A stretch of DNA of 64,000 nt from JAAXPZ01 sp965215705 (lineage in GTDB: Bacteria > Campylobacterota > Campylobacteria > Campylobacterales > Sulfurovaceae): positions 1,391,247-1,455,246 of the forward strand of contig CBDCEE010000003.1 in NCBI GenBank assembly GCA_965215705.1. The letters run 5' to 3'. Both the position numbers and the translations under genes were made by a program. Of the stretch, positions 34,505-43,303 are shown in pieces. The notes under the pieces were generated by a model. The model was given only the letters and a program-made list of their open reading frames with translations, did no database searches and was not told where the DNA came from. Positions within the stretch are counted from its first letter, which is position 1. Every line of letters begins with the position of its first letter.

Positions 34505-35332
34505 ATGAAACAACTTTTATCCTTATCTCTTTTTACATTTCTTTTTGTATCCTTGCTCAGTGCGAATAACTTTCAAGAAGGTGAAAAAATATTTAATACC
34601 AAATGCAGCACTTGCCATGCTGGACATATTCCTGCAGACAAATTAAAAGAAAACTTCTTTGAAAAAGAGAATAAGCTACTCAATCTCAAGGCTCCTTCTG
34701 TCAATATGCTTGCATATACGATCATGGATAGCCCCAAACATATCGGTGATCCCAATGATCCGGAAATGCAACAGATGGAAGTAGAAGAGTACCTCAAAGA
34801 TTCACTGTATGATCCCAAACCTGAAAACAGTATCTGTGATGATAATTTTGCCAAATATTATGACATCAAAAAAAGCATGAAAGGGGAAGTCTCTCTCAAA
34901 GAAATCACTGCACTTTCTTACTATTTCATGACGTATAAAAAAGAGTGGCTGAAGGCACACCCCAAGAAAAAACGCATCCTTTCTGAGAGCTACAAAGAGA
35001 AAGATCTCCTCAGAGACGCAATCAAAGAAAACAAGCGTATCATTATAGAAGCATCCTCCAGCACCTGCCATTTCTGTAAAAAAATGAAAAAAGAGGTGCT
35101 GGATATCAAAAATATTCAGGAACAAACCAACAAAGACTTTATCTTCATAGAGGTTGATATAGGCAAAATGAAACTGCCTTTTAGTCTCAACAAAGCATTC
35201 AAAGGCATTACGCCTACTTTCTTCTTCCTTTCTCAAGAGGGGAAACTGCTTAACCAGTATCCAGGAAGTTGGAACAGTAGTGATTGGCAACTCCTGCTCA
35301 AAGAAAATCGTATAAAAAATAGGAGCAAATGA
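34505..35332 (+). CDS. SoxW-like fusion: cytochrome c plus thioredoxin domain
   Basis: ATG at 34505 follows AGAAGGA. Signal peptide LLSLSLFTFLFVSLLSA. Residues 24-100 carry a haem c site CSTCH (34-38), and residues 165-275 form a thioredoxin fold with active site CHFC (188-191) and the cis-Pro loop ITPTFFFL. SoxW-type thioredoxins keep the SoxY cysteine reduced. Fusion to a haem domain suggests direct electron exchange between a disulfide and a cytochrome. Length 275. Its stop overlaps the MOSC gene start. Confidence 0.82.
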   Translation: MKQLLSLSLFTFLFVSLLSANNFQEGEKIFNTKCSTCHAGHIPADKLKENFFEKENKLLNLKAPSVNMLAYTIMDSPKHIGDPNDPEMQQMEVEEYLKDSLYDPKPENSICDDNFAKYYDIKKSMKGEVSLKEITALSYYFMTYKKEWLKAHPKKKRILSESYKEKDLLRDAIKENKRIIIEASSSTCHFCKKMKKEVLDIKNIQEQTNKDFIFIEVDIGKMKLPFSLNKAFKGITPTFFFLSQEGKLLNQYPGSWNSSDWQLLLKENRIKNRSK

Positions 35333-35772
35333 TGGTGATCGCAGGATTTGTAAAAGGGATCTACAGTGCAACCCAAAAGGATCAAAAAAGCCCCAGACCT
35401 ACCACTAAGATACTTGAATTCATAGAAAATCACGGTATCAAAGAGGATAAATTTGCCGGTAGTGATATGGAAAAGACGGTGATGATCGTAGGGCAAAAGG
35501 CCTATGATATGGCAAAAGAGGAAGGGATTGACCTTGAACCAGGAAGTCTGGGTGAAAATATCCTACTTGATTTTGACCCACATGACTTTATGTATGGTAC
35601 AATATTTACATTAGGTGATGTACAATTACGGATCACCGAAGACTGCTCTATGTGCAAGCATCTTACTGTCTTTGATAACAGATTACCTAAACTGCTACTA
35701 CACCATCGGGGACGCTACTGTAAAATCCTTCATGGCGGTACGGTCAAAGTAGGTCAAATAGTCACCCTATAG
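35332..35772 (+). CDS. MOSC-domain protein
   Basis: A 146-residue single MOSC domain, a fold used to bind sulfur or molybdenum-cofactor ligands. Typical pieces are GQKAYDMAKEEGIDLEPGSLGENILLD in parts (GSLGENI is the core) and a conserved cysteine in EDCSMCKH. The second of two adjacent ATGs (35332) is better spaced from AGGAG. Cytoplasmic, no signal. Being in the sox accessory block, a role in sulfur or Mo-cofactor handling is inferred. Confidence 0.82.
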   Translation: MVIAGFVKGIYSATQKDQKSPRPTTKILEFIENHGIKEDKFAGSDMEKTVMIVGQKAYDMAKEEGIDLEPGSLGENILLDFDPHDFMYGTIFTLGDVQLRITEDCSMCKHLTVFDNRLPKLLLHHRGRYCKILHGGTVKVGQIVTL

Positions 35773-35780
35773 GAAAAATA

Positions 35781-36218
35781 ATGAAAAAAACACTACTCAT
35801 ATTACTTACAAGCATGGCGCTATTTGGCGGAATGACATACAGTGACCCCAAACCTACTTTCGATGCCCCCAGAAAGATCATTATGAAGCTGAATATGTCT
35901 GACGTCAAAGAGGTCAACCATATGCTAGGTACCATCTATAACCTACTCAAGGATTATCCCAGCGATACCCTCAAAATAGAGGTGATCGGCTATGGCCCTG
36001 GTATGCGTGCCCTCAAGAAAGATTATGATAAACATACGCTCAGTCGAATCCGTTCACTCATGGAGTATGAGGTTGATTTTATAGGATGCCGTAATACAAT
36101 GGTAACTATGAAATGGACAGAAAAAGACTTTATAAACAATATCACTTATGTGCAAGCTGGTATCGCACAGGTCATAGAGAGACAAGTAGGAGGATGGGTC
36201 GATGCCACACCATATTAA
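35781..36218 (+). CDS. exported DsrE/DsrF-like protein
   Basis: Signal peptide KKTLLILLTSMALFGGMTYS, then a 120-residue DsrE-like fold: KIIMKLNMSDVKEVNHMLGTIYNL, LKIEVIGYGPGMRAL and a cysteine in DFIGCRNTM. DsrE family proteins often shuttle persulfides. The fold is recognised from the strand-helix pattern and the GYGPGM turn. The 3' end overlaps the next gene by 17 bases. Confidence 0.75.
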   Translation: MKKTLLILLTSMALFGGMTYSDPKPTFDAPRKIIMKLNMSDVKEVNHMLGTIYNLLKDYPSDTLKIEVIGYGPGMRALKKDYDKHTLSRIRSLMEYEVDFIGCRNTMVTMKWTEKDFINNITYVQAGIAQVIERQVGGWVDATPY

Positions 36219-37122
36219 GAGTATACTAGGACTATTATTGGCATCCCAGGTACTGCTTGGGTTTGATTATACACTGAAACCTAAACAAGTATCTCCAAGT
36301 GTTTGGTGCTTTTTTGGCAAGCTCGAAGCACCCTCCAAGAGCAACGGTGGGTTTATGTCCAACAGCTGTTATATCAAAACAAAGAAGAGCTACATTGTGG
36401 TAGATTCCGGCCCTACCCATCAGTTTGCCGAACAGTCCTATCGTGCCATGGAAAAGATCGCTGCACTCCCTGTCTCACTGGTAATCAATACCCACTACCA
36501 TGATGACCACTGGCTAGGGAACAGCTACTATAAAAAACGTTTCAACGCCAAACTGATAGGCACCACACTCCAGCAGGAGAGTTATAAAAAAGGGGATAGC
36601 GTGAGGATGCAGAAAATGACCTCCCCGGAGATCTTTGCCAGAACACTGATCATTCCTCTGGATGAAACGGTAAAGAAAAAACAAACCCTCACCATAGGAG
36701 ATAAAAACCTCATCATTATCCCTGTAGGTACTAAAGCCCATACCAGCGAAGATCTTTTTGTACTTTTAGAAGATGAAAAAGTGATCTTCTCTGGAGATCT
36801 TGTGATGAATGGACGCGTCACCTCCAATCGAGATGGCTCCGTACTTGGACAACTCAAAGCCCATAAGATGATCAACAGCATAGGATGGAAGGTGTTGGTA
36901 CCTGGACATGGCTATGAGACAGGTAGCAATGCGATGGAGGAGTCCTCCCTGTACTTTACACTTCTCAAAGAACGGGTAGGTAAAGCCGTAGAAGATGATA
37001 TCGGTGCAGATGAAGTAACCAAGGTGGTTACACTCCCCGAGTTCAAGGATAAGGCCATGTATGATATCCTCAATAAGCGCAATGTCTTTGATACTTACAA
37101 TGAACTGGAATTTGCCGAGTAG
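36202..37122 (+). CDS. SoxH-like metallo-beta-lactamase-fold hydrolase
   Basis: Exported (signal ILGLLLASQVLLGFDY) MBL-fold protein of 306 residues. Zinc motifs are NTHYHDDHWLGN, KAHTSEDLFV, IFSGDLVMNGR and LVPGHGYETG. Relatives called SoxH occur in Sox clusters and in quinoprotein systems; the reaction is not settled, thiol-ester or persulfide hydrolysis being likely. It overlaps the DsrE-like gene and is followed immediately by an unknown gene. Confidence 0.82.
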   Translation: MPHHIKSILGLLLASQVLLGFDYTLKPKQVSPSVWCFFGKLEAPSKSNGGFMSNSCYIKTKKSYIVVDSGPTHQFAEQSYRAMEKIAALPVSLVINTHYHDDHWLGNSYYKKRFNAKLIGTTLQQESYKKGDSVRMQKMTSPEIFARTLIIPLDETVKKKQTLTIGDKNLIIIPVGTKAHTSEDLFVLLEDEKVIFSGDLVMNGRVTSNRDGSVLGQLKAHKMINSIGWKVLVPGHGYETGSNAMEESSLYFTLLKERVGKAVEDDIGADEVTKVVTLPEFKDKAMYDILNKRNVFDTYNELEFAE

Positions 37123-37123
37123 C

Positions 37124-37567
37124 ATGGAACAGTTTACCCCTATCTCCTCCGATGATCCGATACAAGCAGTTATCAAACAGGCATTTGATATGGATCTCAA
37201 GGTAGAGGGAGGCTGGGGATACCATCAAAATGATGCTATCATCCTTCATACCCATTCTCTCTCCTCCAAACAGTTACAGCACACCCTTGCCTCTATGCGA
37301 ACCCATCTGGAGATGAGTATGACACAAACTGCTGAACATCGCTATGGTGGTATCAATGTCTCAGAACTTCATAGAGAAACATATACTGACCTAGAGAAGG
37401 TCACCTATCATGTCACTGCGATACTAGAGTCAGATTATGCGGACTTTATCAATGCTTACAAAGAAGGGTATGGTACAGAGACATTTGATATAGAAGCACA
37501 TTTTCATGCACGGGAAGAGGCAACACTCAAACGTGAAATAACTATTTGGTATCGAGTGAAAAGATAG
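37124..37567 (+). CDS. unknown 147-residue protein of the sox accessory block
   Basis: ATG at 37124 lies one base after the SoxH-like stop; the longer frame from 37061 would overlap that gene and is rejected. The product MEQFTPISSDDPIQAVIKQA has no signal, membrane part or cysteine. It contains many His residues (HTHSLSSKQLQH, EAHFHAREEA) and alternates strands and helices, perhaps a ferredoxin-like fold. I do not recognise it. Close packing suggests co-expression with the hydrolase. Confidence 0.68.
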   Translation: MEQFTPISSDDPIQAVIKQAFDMDLKVEGGWGYHQNDAIILHTHSLSSKQLQHTLASMRTHLEMSMTQTAEHRYGGINVSELHRETYTDLEKVTYHVTAILESDYADFINAYKEGYGTETFDIEAHFHAREEATLKREITIWYRVKR

Positions 37568-37693
37568 ACATACTCTCCCATATTATATATTTACCTGACC
37601 TGCAATAATCATAAGTATAATCTTTCAATAGAAAAAAATTTATAAATTATTCTTATTATATAGAATAATAGTGATTGATTTATATATTTTCGA

Positions 37694-37699
37694 TATAAT
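37694..37699 (+). promoter_or_regulatory. -10 element of the rhodanese-transporter unit
   Basis: TATAAT followed by a T7 run lies 33 bases before the rhodanese ATG. Upstream, ATTATTCT and AGAATAAT form an inverted repeat (around 37647-37670), a possible regulator site or terminator of the preceding unit. Confidence 0.45.
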
Positions 37700-37731
37700 T
37701 TTTTTATCTTAAATATTCCAAAGGAGACAGA

Positions 37732-38319
37732 ATGGTAAAAAAATTACTATCTGCAATAATGATCGTAGGCTTAGTTGGGTTGTTCTCTACAACTCTAAAT
37801 GCAGCGGATGTACCAGCAAAGAAAAAGAAACAAACACCTCAGGGACTCTACCTAACACCAAAAGAGGCTCATGATATGAAGACAGCCAGTCCAGCTAAAG
37901 TACTTTTAGTTGACGTAAGAACTCCAGAAGAGCTCTATTTTGTAGGATATGCTATTGATGTTGACAAGAATATTCCTTTGGCATATGTTGACTACTCCAA
38001 ACTGAACAAAAAAGGTAAAAAGTTTGCAAGTGCAAAAAATAAAAACCTTATCGCGCAACTTGATGCAGCTGTCAAAGCAAAAGGAATGACTAAAGATGAT
38101 GCTGTGATCTTTATCTGCCGTTCTGGAGACAGAAGTGCGACTGCTGCAACCATGGCCAATAAAGCAGGCTACACAAAAGCTTATACAATCACCACAGGTA
38201 CAGAGGGTGATAAGAGTGCTGAGAAAAAAAGAACCGTCAATGGCTGGAAAAATGATGGTCTTCCATGGACTTACAAGTTCAATAAAGACTTCTTCCAGTA
38301 CGAGAAACCTTTCCAGTAG
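37732..38319 (+). CDS. exported rhodanese-domain sulfurtransferase
   Basis: Signal peptide LLSAIMIVGLVGLFSTTLNAA, then one rhodanese domain: LLVDVRTPEELYFVGYAIDV and the active-site loop CRSGDRS with nucleophile C129. The domain moves sulfane sulfur, here in the periplasm. Length 195. It precedes the split thiosulfate-type transporter, so it may prepare or trap the sulfur taken up. Confidence 0.88.
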   Translation: MVKKLLSAIMIVGLVGLFSTTLNAADVPAKKKKQTPQGLYLTPKEAHDMKTASPAKVLLVDVRTPEELYFVGYAIDVDKNIPLAYVDYSKLNKKGKKFASAKNKNLIAQLDAAVKAKGMTKDDAVIFICRSGDRSATAATMANKAGYTKAYTITTGTEGDKSAEKKRTVNGWKNDGLPWTYKFNKDFFQYEKPFQ

Positions 38320-38501
38320 ATTTTCTCCACCCTATGCGAACTACACAAAGTGTGGTTTGCATGAGCTTCTCAATCCCTATAGCACTTACCCCTTGCACAA
38401 TAGAATAAATCATATTCATATAAACAAACTATTTATATAGGTATATTTTATATAAAAAGAGTAAAATATCAAATCTTTTTATTACAACTTAAGGAATAAT
38501 G

Positions 38502-39026
38502 ATGGAAAAAAAATACTGGAATCCCTATGTCGGTGGTATCGTACTGGGAACTATGCTATTCTTGACCTTTGCCATTGCCTCCCAAGGATTCGGTGCCAGC
38601 GGTACATTCTCCAGAATGACTGCCCAATTTTTGGTAGACAGTGACAAGAGCTGGCTGGATAACGCCTATATAGCAAGCTATTTCAGACACGGTGACAATG
38701 CATTGCTCAACTGGACTGTGGTAGAGACATTCGGTATCCTCATCGGTGGGTTTGCCTCTGCCCTTTTGGCAGGCAGATTTATATTCAGACCAGACAAGGC
38801 TCCTTCTTACCCAATGCCAAAAAGATTCTTTTGGGCATTTATCGGTGGTATGATCGTAGCAGTCTCTACCAGACTGGCTCGTGGCTGTACCAGCGGACAG
38901 GGTCTTGACGGTATGGCGACCTTCTCCGTAGGGGCATGGATATTTATGTTCACTACCTTCGCATCAGCACTGATACTCTCCCCACTTTTCAAAAAGCAGT
39001 GGAATGATGAAGGAGAAGCATCATGA
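38502..39026 (+). CDS. YeeE/YedE (TsuA-type) transporter, first half
   Basis: Membrane protein of 174 residues (start at the second of two ATGs, better spaced from AAGGA). Segments near residues 8-30, 65-85, 103-125 and 135-155. The conserved cysteine motif is ARGCTSGQGLDG, matching the sulfur-relay cysteines of YeeE, a thiosulfate importer. In many bacteria YeeE is one protein; here two consecutive genes each make about half. Confidence 0.85.
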   Translation: MEKKYWNPYVGGIVLGTMLFLTFAIASQGFGASGTFSRMTAQFLVDSDKSWLDNAYIASYFRHGDNALLNWTVVETFGILIGGFASALLAGRFIFRPDKAPSYPMPKRFFWAFIGGMIVAVSTRLARGCTSGQGLDGMATFSVGAWIFMFTTFASALILSPLFKKQWNDEGEAS

Positions 39027-39628
39027 TAGATACACTGATCCTACCACTTTTCAAAAATGGCTTCCTCAGTCCTGAAGCCAATATGTTCTTTGCATTGATC
39101 ATGGGTATAGTTTTTGGATTTGTTCTGGAAAGAACCGGTTTCACCAGAGCACAGCATATCGCAGATGCTTTCTATTTCCGCAATCTGGCTGTACCTAAGA
39201 TCATGGGTAGTACTGTAGTTGTAGCCAGCACCTGGATGATCATCTTCTCCTGGTTTGGCTGGATTGATCTCAATCTTCTGTTTACACCAGCCACCTATAT
39301 CTGGCCTTATGTTGTGGGAGGACTACTCTTTGGAGCAGGTATGGTCATCGCAGGATACTGCCCCGGTACTGCCGTAGCAGGGCTGGGAACTGGCAAAAGT
39401 GATGCACTTGTATTTTTACTAGGTGTATTTGCCGGTATGTTCCTCTACTTCATCCTCTATCCATTTATTGCTGATTTCGCTAGTTCCACCAATCTGGGTG
39501 TCTTGAAACTTCATGATCTTTTCGGTGGCAATGAATACACCTCATACATACTCACTGTAGCACTTGAAACAGGAATTATCCTCTTTATGATGCTTTTACA
39601 AAAACTGACAAGAAAAGGAACAAAATAA
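39023..39628 (+). CDS. YeeE/YedE (TsuA-type) transporter, second half
   Basis: A 201-residue membrane protein that overlaps the first half by four bases. It has about five membrane segments and its own cysteine motif GYCPGTAVAGLGTGK. LERTGFTRAQHIADAFYFRN is a typical YedE loop. Together with the previous gene it probably forms one two-part channel for thiosulfate or another sulfur species. Confidence 0.86.
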   Translation: MIDTLILPLFKNGFLSPEANMFFALIMGIVFGFVLERTGFTRAQHIADAFYFRNLAVPKIMGSTVVVASTWMIIFSWFGWIDLNLLFTPATYIWPYVVGGLLFGAGMVIAGYCPGTAVAGLGTGKSDALVFLLGVFAGMFLYFILYPFIADFASSTNLGVLKLHDLFGGNEYTSYILTVALETGIILFMMLLQKLTRKGTK

Positions 39629-40002
39629 TGAGTACAAAAACAACCATCGCAGGCGGTACCCTGATACTGGCCGGAGGTCTGGCATTGGCTATCTATGCCA
39701 ACACCAATGTCTCTGCCCTAACTGCTGCCAAAGCAACGACGGTAGCAAAGTATATCAAGCTAAGTGATAGTGCACTTTCCAAAGGTGACAGCAAAGCAGC
39801 CGAGAAATTTGCCAAACAAGCTTTGGCAACAGACCCACAAAACAAAGAAGCCCTCTCTGGATTTAAGAAAGTGATTCTGGCATCTTGTCCAAAGAGCGTA
39901 GCACCGACAGCAGGGACTACCACTACACCCGCTACTGCCCCTGCAGCTACACAACCAGCAACACCTGCTGCCGAGCCAGAAGAAGAAATGGGCTGTATCT
40001 AA
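39628..40002 (+). CDS. membrane-anchored TPR-like protein with C-terminal cysteine
   Basis: A 124-residue protein with one N-terminal membrane anchor (IAGGTLILAGGLALAIYA), one TPR-like hairpin (SALSKGDSKAAEKFAKQALA), a cysteine (ASCPKS), a Thr/Ala/Pro-rich linker and the tail EEEMGCI, whose cysteine is third from the end after a Gly. It shares one base with the transporter gene. The exposed terminal Cys recalls a sulfur-carrier tail, but this is inference; no family was recognised. Confidence 0.7.
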   Translation: MSTKTTIAGGTLILAGGLALAIYANTNVSALTAAKATTVAKYIKLSDSALSKGDSKAAEKFAKQALATDPQNKEALSGFKKVILASCPKSVAPTAGTTTTPATAPAATQPATPAAEPEEEMGCI

Positions 40003-40008
40003 TCCACT

Positions 40009-40800
40009 ATGCCTCTTCTACGTAGACTCCCTATACTCCTTCTACTTATCAGCAGTTGGCTGAGTGGGGGGATCATACCACAGCATGAGATTGAGAGAGG
40101 GGTCTCCCTGTTCAAATCCAAGAAATTCCACACTTCATTCAAACTTCTAAAACCCTATGCTGACCAAGGCTATCCTAAAGCACAATTCACTATTGGCCTC
40201 CTCTATGATATGGGTAGCATTGCTAAAACAGACAAACGCAAAGCTGTCCTCTGGTACCGCAAAGCTGCCGAACAGGGCTTGGCAGAGGCGGAGTATGATA
40301 TGGGTGTCATGTACTCCAAAGGTGAAGGTATCGGTAAGGATCTTGAGATAGCACTGACATGGTATCTCAAATCAGCTACACACGGTAGTAAACATGCCAT
40401 GTATAATCTTGGTGTCATCTATGAACGGGGCTATGGTATAGAACAGAATCTCACAAAAGCGATGCACTGGTACAAGAAGGCTGCTTCTCTGCAAATGGCA
40501 AAAGCGGCTTACAACATCGCAACGCTTTACTATCGTGGTAGCTACATACCCAAAGATCTCTCTCAAGCCTTTATACATTATCATCAGGCAGCTAAACTTG
40601 GACACACTGAAGCTTCTTTTACGCTGGGATATATGATAGAGCATGGCGAAGGTACAGAGAAAAACCTCAAAAAGGCAAAGTTCTGGTATAAAGAAGCTGC
40701 AATTAATGGACACAAACATGCCCGCAAAAATCTGGGGCTAATTTTGAAAAAAGAGGGAAAGCATAAAGAAGGCGACTATTGGTTGCAGAGATCTAAATAA
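40009..40800 (+). CDS. Sel1-repeat (SLR) protein
   Basis: Signal peptide LPILLLLISSWLSGGI followed by about six Sel1-like repeats of 36 residues, for example YPKAQFTIGLLYDMGS, AEAEYDMGVMYSKGEGIGKD, KHAMYNLGVIYERGYGIEQN and TEASFTLGYMIEHGEGTEKN. Such solenoids mediate protein contacts in the periplasm. It is the last gene of the sulfur block, seven bases after the previous gene. Confidence 0.88.
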   Translation: MPLLRRLPILLLLISSWLSGGIIPQHEIERGVSLFKSKKFHTSFKLLKPYADQGYPKAQFTIGLLYDMGSIAKTDKRKAVLWYRKAAEQGLAEAEYDMGVMYSKGEGIGKDLEIALTWYLKSATHGSKHAMYNLGVIYERGYGIEQNLTKAMHWYKKAASLQMAKAAYNIATLYYRGSYIPKDLSQAFIHYHQAAKLGHTEASFTLGYMIEHGEGTEKNLKKAKFWYKEAAINGHKHARKNLGLILKKEGKHKEGDYWLQRSK

Positions 40801-40914
40801 TACTAGCCACACGTTACACTCCACCTATTCCATCATGACACACTTTTGACACATCTTTTTGCTACAATAGTCTAATAGGGGCTTTTTGTTCCTAATTTTA
40901 TTTTGGAGGCAAAT

Positions 40915-41535
40915 ATGAAAAGAATAGTACTAATGATCATATCTATTATGACATTGAGCAGCATCAGTTTTGCTGGGGGTAAGCTTGTGGCACCAGTGAT
41001 AGATCCTATCGCTTCTGTTGTAGATAGCGGGTTTTATATAGGTATTGGCGCATCTGCCATGAGTCTTAGAGATGACCTTAGCGATGAAGAGTTCACCACT
41101 GCTGGCATCATGTTTCAAGCAGGGTATCAATTTAACAGATATGTTGCTCTGGAAGGGAGATACACCAAAGGACTAGGCAAGCTCAAGTATGACCATGGCA
41201 ATACCAACAATCCTGACAGTGATGACTTTCCTGCTGATTTTACCAATATAGGCATCTATCTAAAACCTATGTTACCAGTAGAAAACTTCGTACTCTATGG
41301 ACTGATAGGATATGGTGAAGTCAAAATGACCAATCTGCCTGGTGGAGTAGGTACTGCCGACCGATCAGAGAGCGGACTACAATGGGGAGCAGGCGTCAGC
41401 TATAGGGCTAGCGAAAATGTCTCTACCTCAGTAGACTATGTTCGCTTCTATGATGATACTGGTTTTGATTATAGAGGAACAACTGCAAATGTGGTTGCTG
41501 ATGCATGGACACTGAGTGTCTCATATAAATTTTAA
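40915..41535 (+). CDS. outer-membrane beta-barrel protein
   Basis: ATG at 40915 follows TTGGAGGC; a TTG at 40903 lies in that site and is not the start. Signal peptide RIVLMIISIMTLSSISFA, then an OmpA-like eight-strand barrel: FYIGIGASAMSL, AGYQFNRYVALEGRYT, LYGLIGYGEVKM, GLQWGAGVSYRA and the C-terminal AWTLSVSYKF ending in Phe. Length 206. Ligand unknown. A lipoprotein gene follows after 19 bases. Confidence 0.86.
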   Translation: MKRIVLMIISIMTLSSISFAGGKLVAPVIDPIASVVDSGFYIGIGASAMSLRDDLSDEEFTTAGIMFQAGYQFNRYVALEGRYTKGLGKLKYDHGNTNNPDSDDFPADFTNIGIYLKPMLPVENFVLYGLIGYGEVKMTNLPGGVGTADRSESGLQWGAGVSYRASENVSTSVDYVRFYDDTGFDYRGTTANVVADAWTLSVSYKF

Positions 41536-41554
41536 ACTATAGAAAGGAGAAAAT

Positions 41555-42148
41555 ATGAAACAGATACATTTCAAAATCCTATTGATACTACTCGGCATGG
41601 TCACCATTTTTGGACTTAGTGGATGCAAAGAAGGAGAGGGCAAAGATGGTGCCCATTCTCCGGTCAATCTATTAGATGGTACCCCTGATGATGAGCCAGT
41701 CAACAATGCGCCTCATGCAGATGCAGGAGAGGATCTAAAGGTAAACATAGATATGTACTATGATGTTGACTACTATACAACCAAAGTCATAAGTGCCGTT
41801 GAGGGTAACGTCAGTAATGGGGTACATAAGGTAGATCTAAATGGCTCAAACAGCACAGACGATGGACTAAAAGATCCGTTGACATATAGCTGGTCTTTGG
41901 TGCATTCCGATACTAGCAGCCAACCCACACTTAACAATAACAATACAGCCGAACCATACTTTAGCCTCAGCTGTGATAACTTTACGGATGCAGATAGCAG
42001 TAACTGTACGTACAGTGATGATGGACGACATGAGTGTACATACATCATCAAACTTACAGTTGATGACGGAGAGTTGAGCGATGAAGACAATGTCACGGTC
42101 ACTGCTTCCTATAGTGATGACTGTAGATATAGTGGTGAAGAATACTAA
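41555..42148 (+). CDS. lipoprotein with PKD-like domain
   Basis: Signal ends in the lipobox GLSGC, giving an acylated cysteine near residue 23. The 197-residue product has a PKD-type Ig fold: PHADAGEDLKVNI, VDLNGSNSTDDGLKDPLTYSWSL and LTVDDGELSDEDNVTVTA. Several cysteines (SCDNF, NCTYS, ECTYI, DCRYS) may form disulfides. It probably sits on the cell surface or outer membrane, paired with the barrel protein before it. Confidence 0.82.
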   Translation: MKQIHFKILLILLGMVTIFGLSGCKEGEGKDGAHSPVNLLDGTPDDEPVNNAPHADAGEDLKVNIDMYYDVDYYTTKVISAVEGNVSNGVHKVDLNGSNSTDDGLKDPLTYSWSLVHSDTSSQPTLNNNNTAEPYFSLSCDNFTDADSSNCTYSDDGRHECTYIIKLTVDDGELSDEDNVTVTASYSDDCRYSGEEY

Positions 42149-42194
42149 TACTTATGGGTCTACAAAGATAATCTTTGCTCCTCATTATATATAA

Positions 42195-43154
42195 TCAGGC
42201 TAACTCTCCCATAATATCCGTCAATACATCATGGGCATGGTTGATTGCCATGGCGATCGATCCACCACTATCAAAGACGATATCTCCTACCATATAAAGT
42301 CCCTTTACACTCGTCTCATGCTGTGCATTGAAAATTGGCTGACCACTCTCATCCAGTTCAATATGACAGCTGCGCAGGAAGTCCACTGGTGTGGTACCAC
42401 CCAGGGCATAGATGATCCTGTCATAGATTGTATGGTAGCCATTGGCATAGTTTACTTGGATACGGCCTTCGTGATTTTCAATCGAATCAATATCGGTATT
42501 GTATCGCACACGCAACTTCTCCTGCTGATCATACTCCGTAATCATATCTCTATTAATAGTGTTGGCTCTGGCAAAGGCGTCCTTGCGATAGGAGAGTGTC
42601 ACCTCGTTATCCTTACTCAAATGACAGGCATACTCCAATGCTGTATCCCCTCCCCCTACGACCAATATCTTTTCATGCCCTCTACAATCATGAGGATTAT
42701 GATTAACAAAGGCTCTTATTGTGCGAGGTATCTTATAAGATGGTTTGTTTGGCTTGCCCATTCTGCCTATGGCTACGATCACATTTTTTGCCCTATAGTC
42801 TCCATTACTGGTAGAAACTGTCAGACTTCCATCCTCCCCTTTGACCACACCTGAGACCTCTGTATTAAAAAGCGTATCAATCTTTTCATCATCCAGCAAT
42901 GTCTCAAAGTAATCCAATGTACTCTCCTTGGTACCATCGAAGAACTCTACATTTCCCTTGATCGTTACCTCTTGTCCCTGCCAGTCTTTGTCTACGCGTT
43001 TCGCGTCCTTGTAGTACTGTCTAATGGTCTGGGAGTGGTTGTCTCCTTTCTCAATAAAGAGAATTTTACCAAGCCCAAAAATAGAGGCCTCCACCGCTGA
43101 AGCAATCCCCCCAGGACCTCCACCAACAATAGCAATATCATAGAGATTTTCCAT
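42195..43154 (-). CDS. FAD-dependent NAD(P) oxidoreductase, YpdA/thioredoxin-reductase-like
   Basis: Two dinucleotide-binding folds are present: IAIVGGGPGGIASAVEA near the start for FAD and ILVVGGGDTALEYACHL near residue 165 for NADPH, with the FAD-closing GLYMVGDIVFDSGGSIAMA. The CxxC redox pair of thioredoxin reductase is missing, which fits the YpdA-like group of bacillithiol-disulfide-type or ferredoxin reductases. Length 319. It stands alone. The substrate cannot be named. Confidence 0.85.
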   Translation of the reverse strand: MENLYDIAIVGGGPGGIASAVEASIFGLGKILFIEKGDNHSQTIRQYYKDAKRVDKDWQGQEVTIKGNVEFFDGTKESTLDYFETLLDDEKIDTLFNTEVSGVVKGEDGSLTVSTSNGDYRAKNVIVAIGRMGKPNKPSYKIPRTIRAFVNHNPHDCRGHEKILVVGGGDTALEYACHLSKDNEVTLSYRKDAFARANTINRDMITEYDQQEKLRVRYNTDIDSIENHEGRIQVNYANGYHTIYDRIIYALGGTTPVDFLRSCHIELDESGQPIFNAQHETSVKGLYMVGDIVFDSGGSIAMAINHAHDVLTDIMGELA

Positions 43155-43234
43155 AGCTATTTCCTTTAAGTTAAATAATATTTTATTATACCATAAATCT
43201 ATTGTTCCTTATTCATTGACTATTTATGATTTTG

Positions 43235-43286
43235 AATTTGACACCCGACCCTTTAGTAAATAACTTAAGAACGATAAAATGAGAGA
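43235..43286. repeat. ATTTGACACCCG repeat, copy 1
   Basis: ATTTGACACCCGACCC followed by TTAGTAA, ACGATAAAATGAGAG aligns with copy 2 at 45545 (ATTTGACACCCGTCCC, TTACTTAA, ATGATGAAGTGAGAA), and the core resembles the motif before the RAYT gene. It lies just downstream of the patatin gene. Likely remnants of a RAYT-linked or other small dispersed element. Confidence 0.5.
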
Positions 43287-43303
43287 AATTTTTATTATTC
43301 CCA

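Noticed and set aside
37675..37688. CRP/FNR box before the rhodanese gene
   Set aside because: Only the TTGAT half-site is kept and its centre would be about 25 bases upstream of the start, not 41.5.
40903..40914. TTG start for the barrel protein
   Set aside because: It lies in the ribosome site; the ATG at 40915 gives a proper signal peptide.
42231..42854. Plus-strand frame of 207 codons opposite the FAD oxidoreductase
   Set aside because: Opposite strand carries both dinucleotide-binding motifs; this frame has none.
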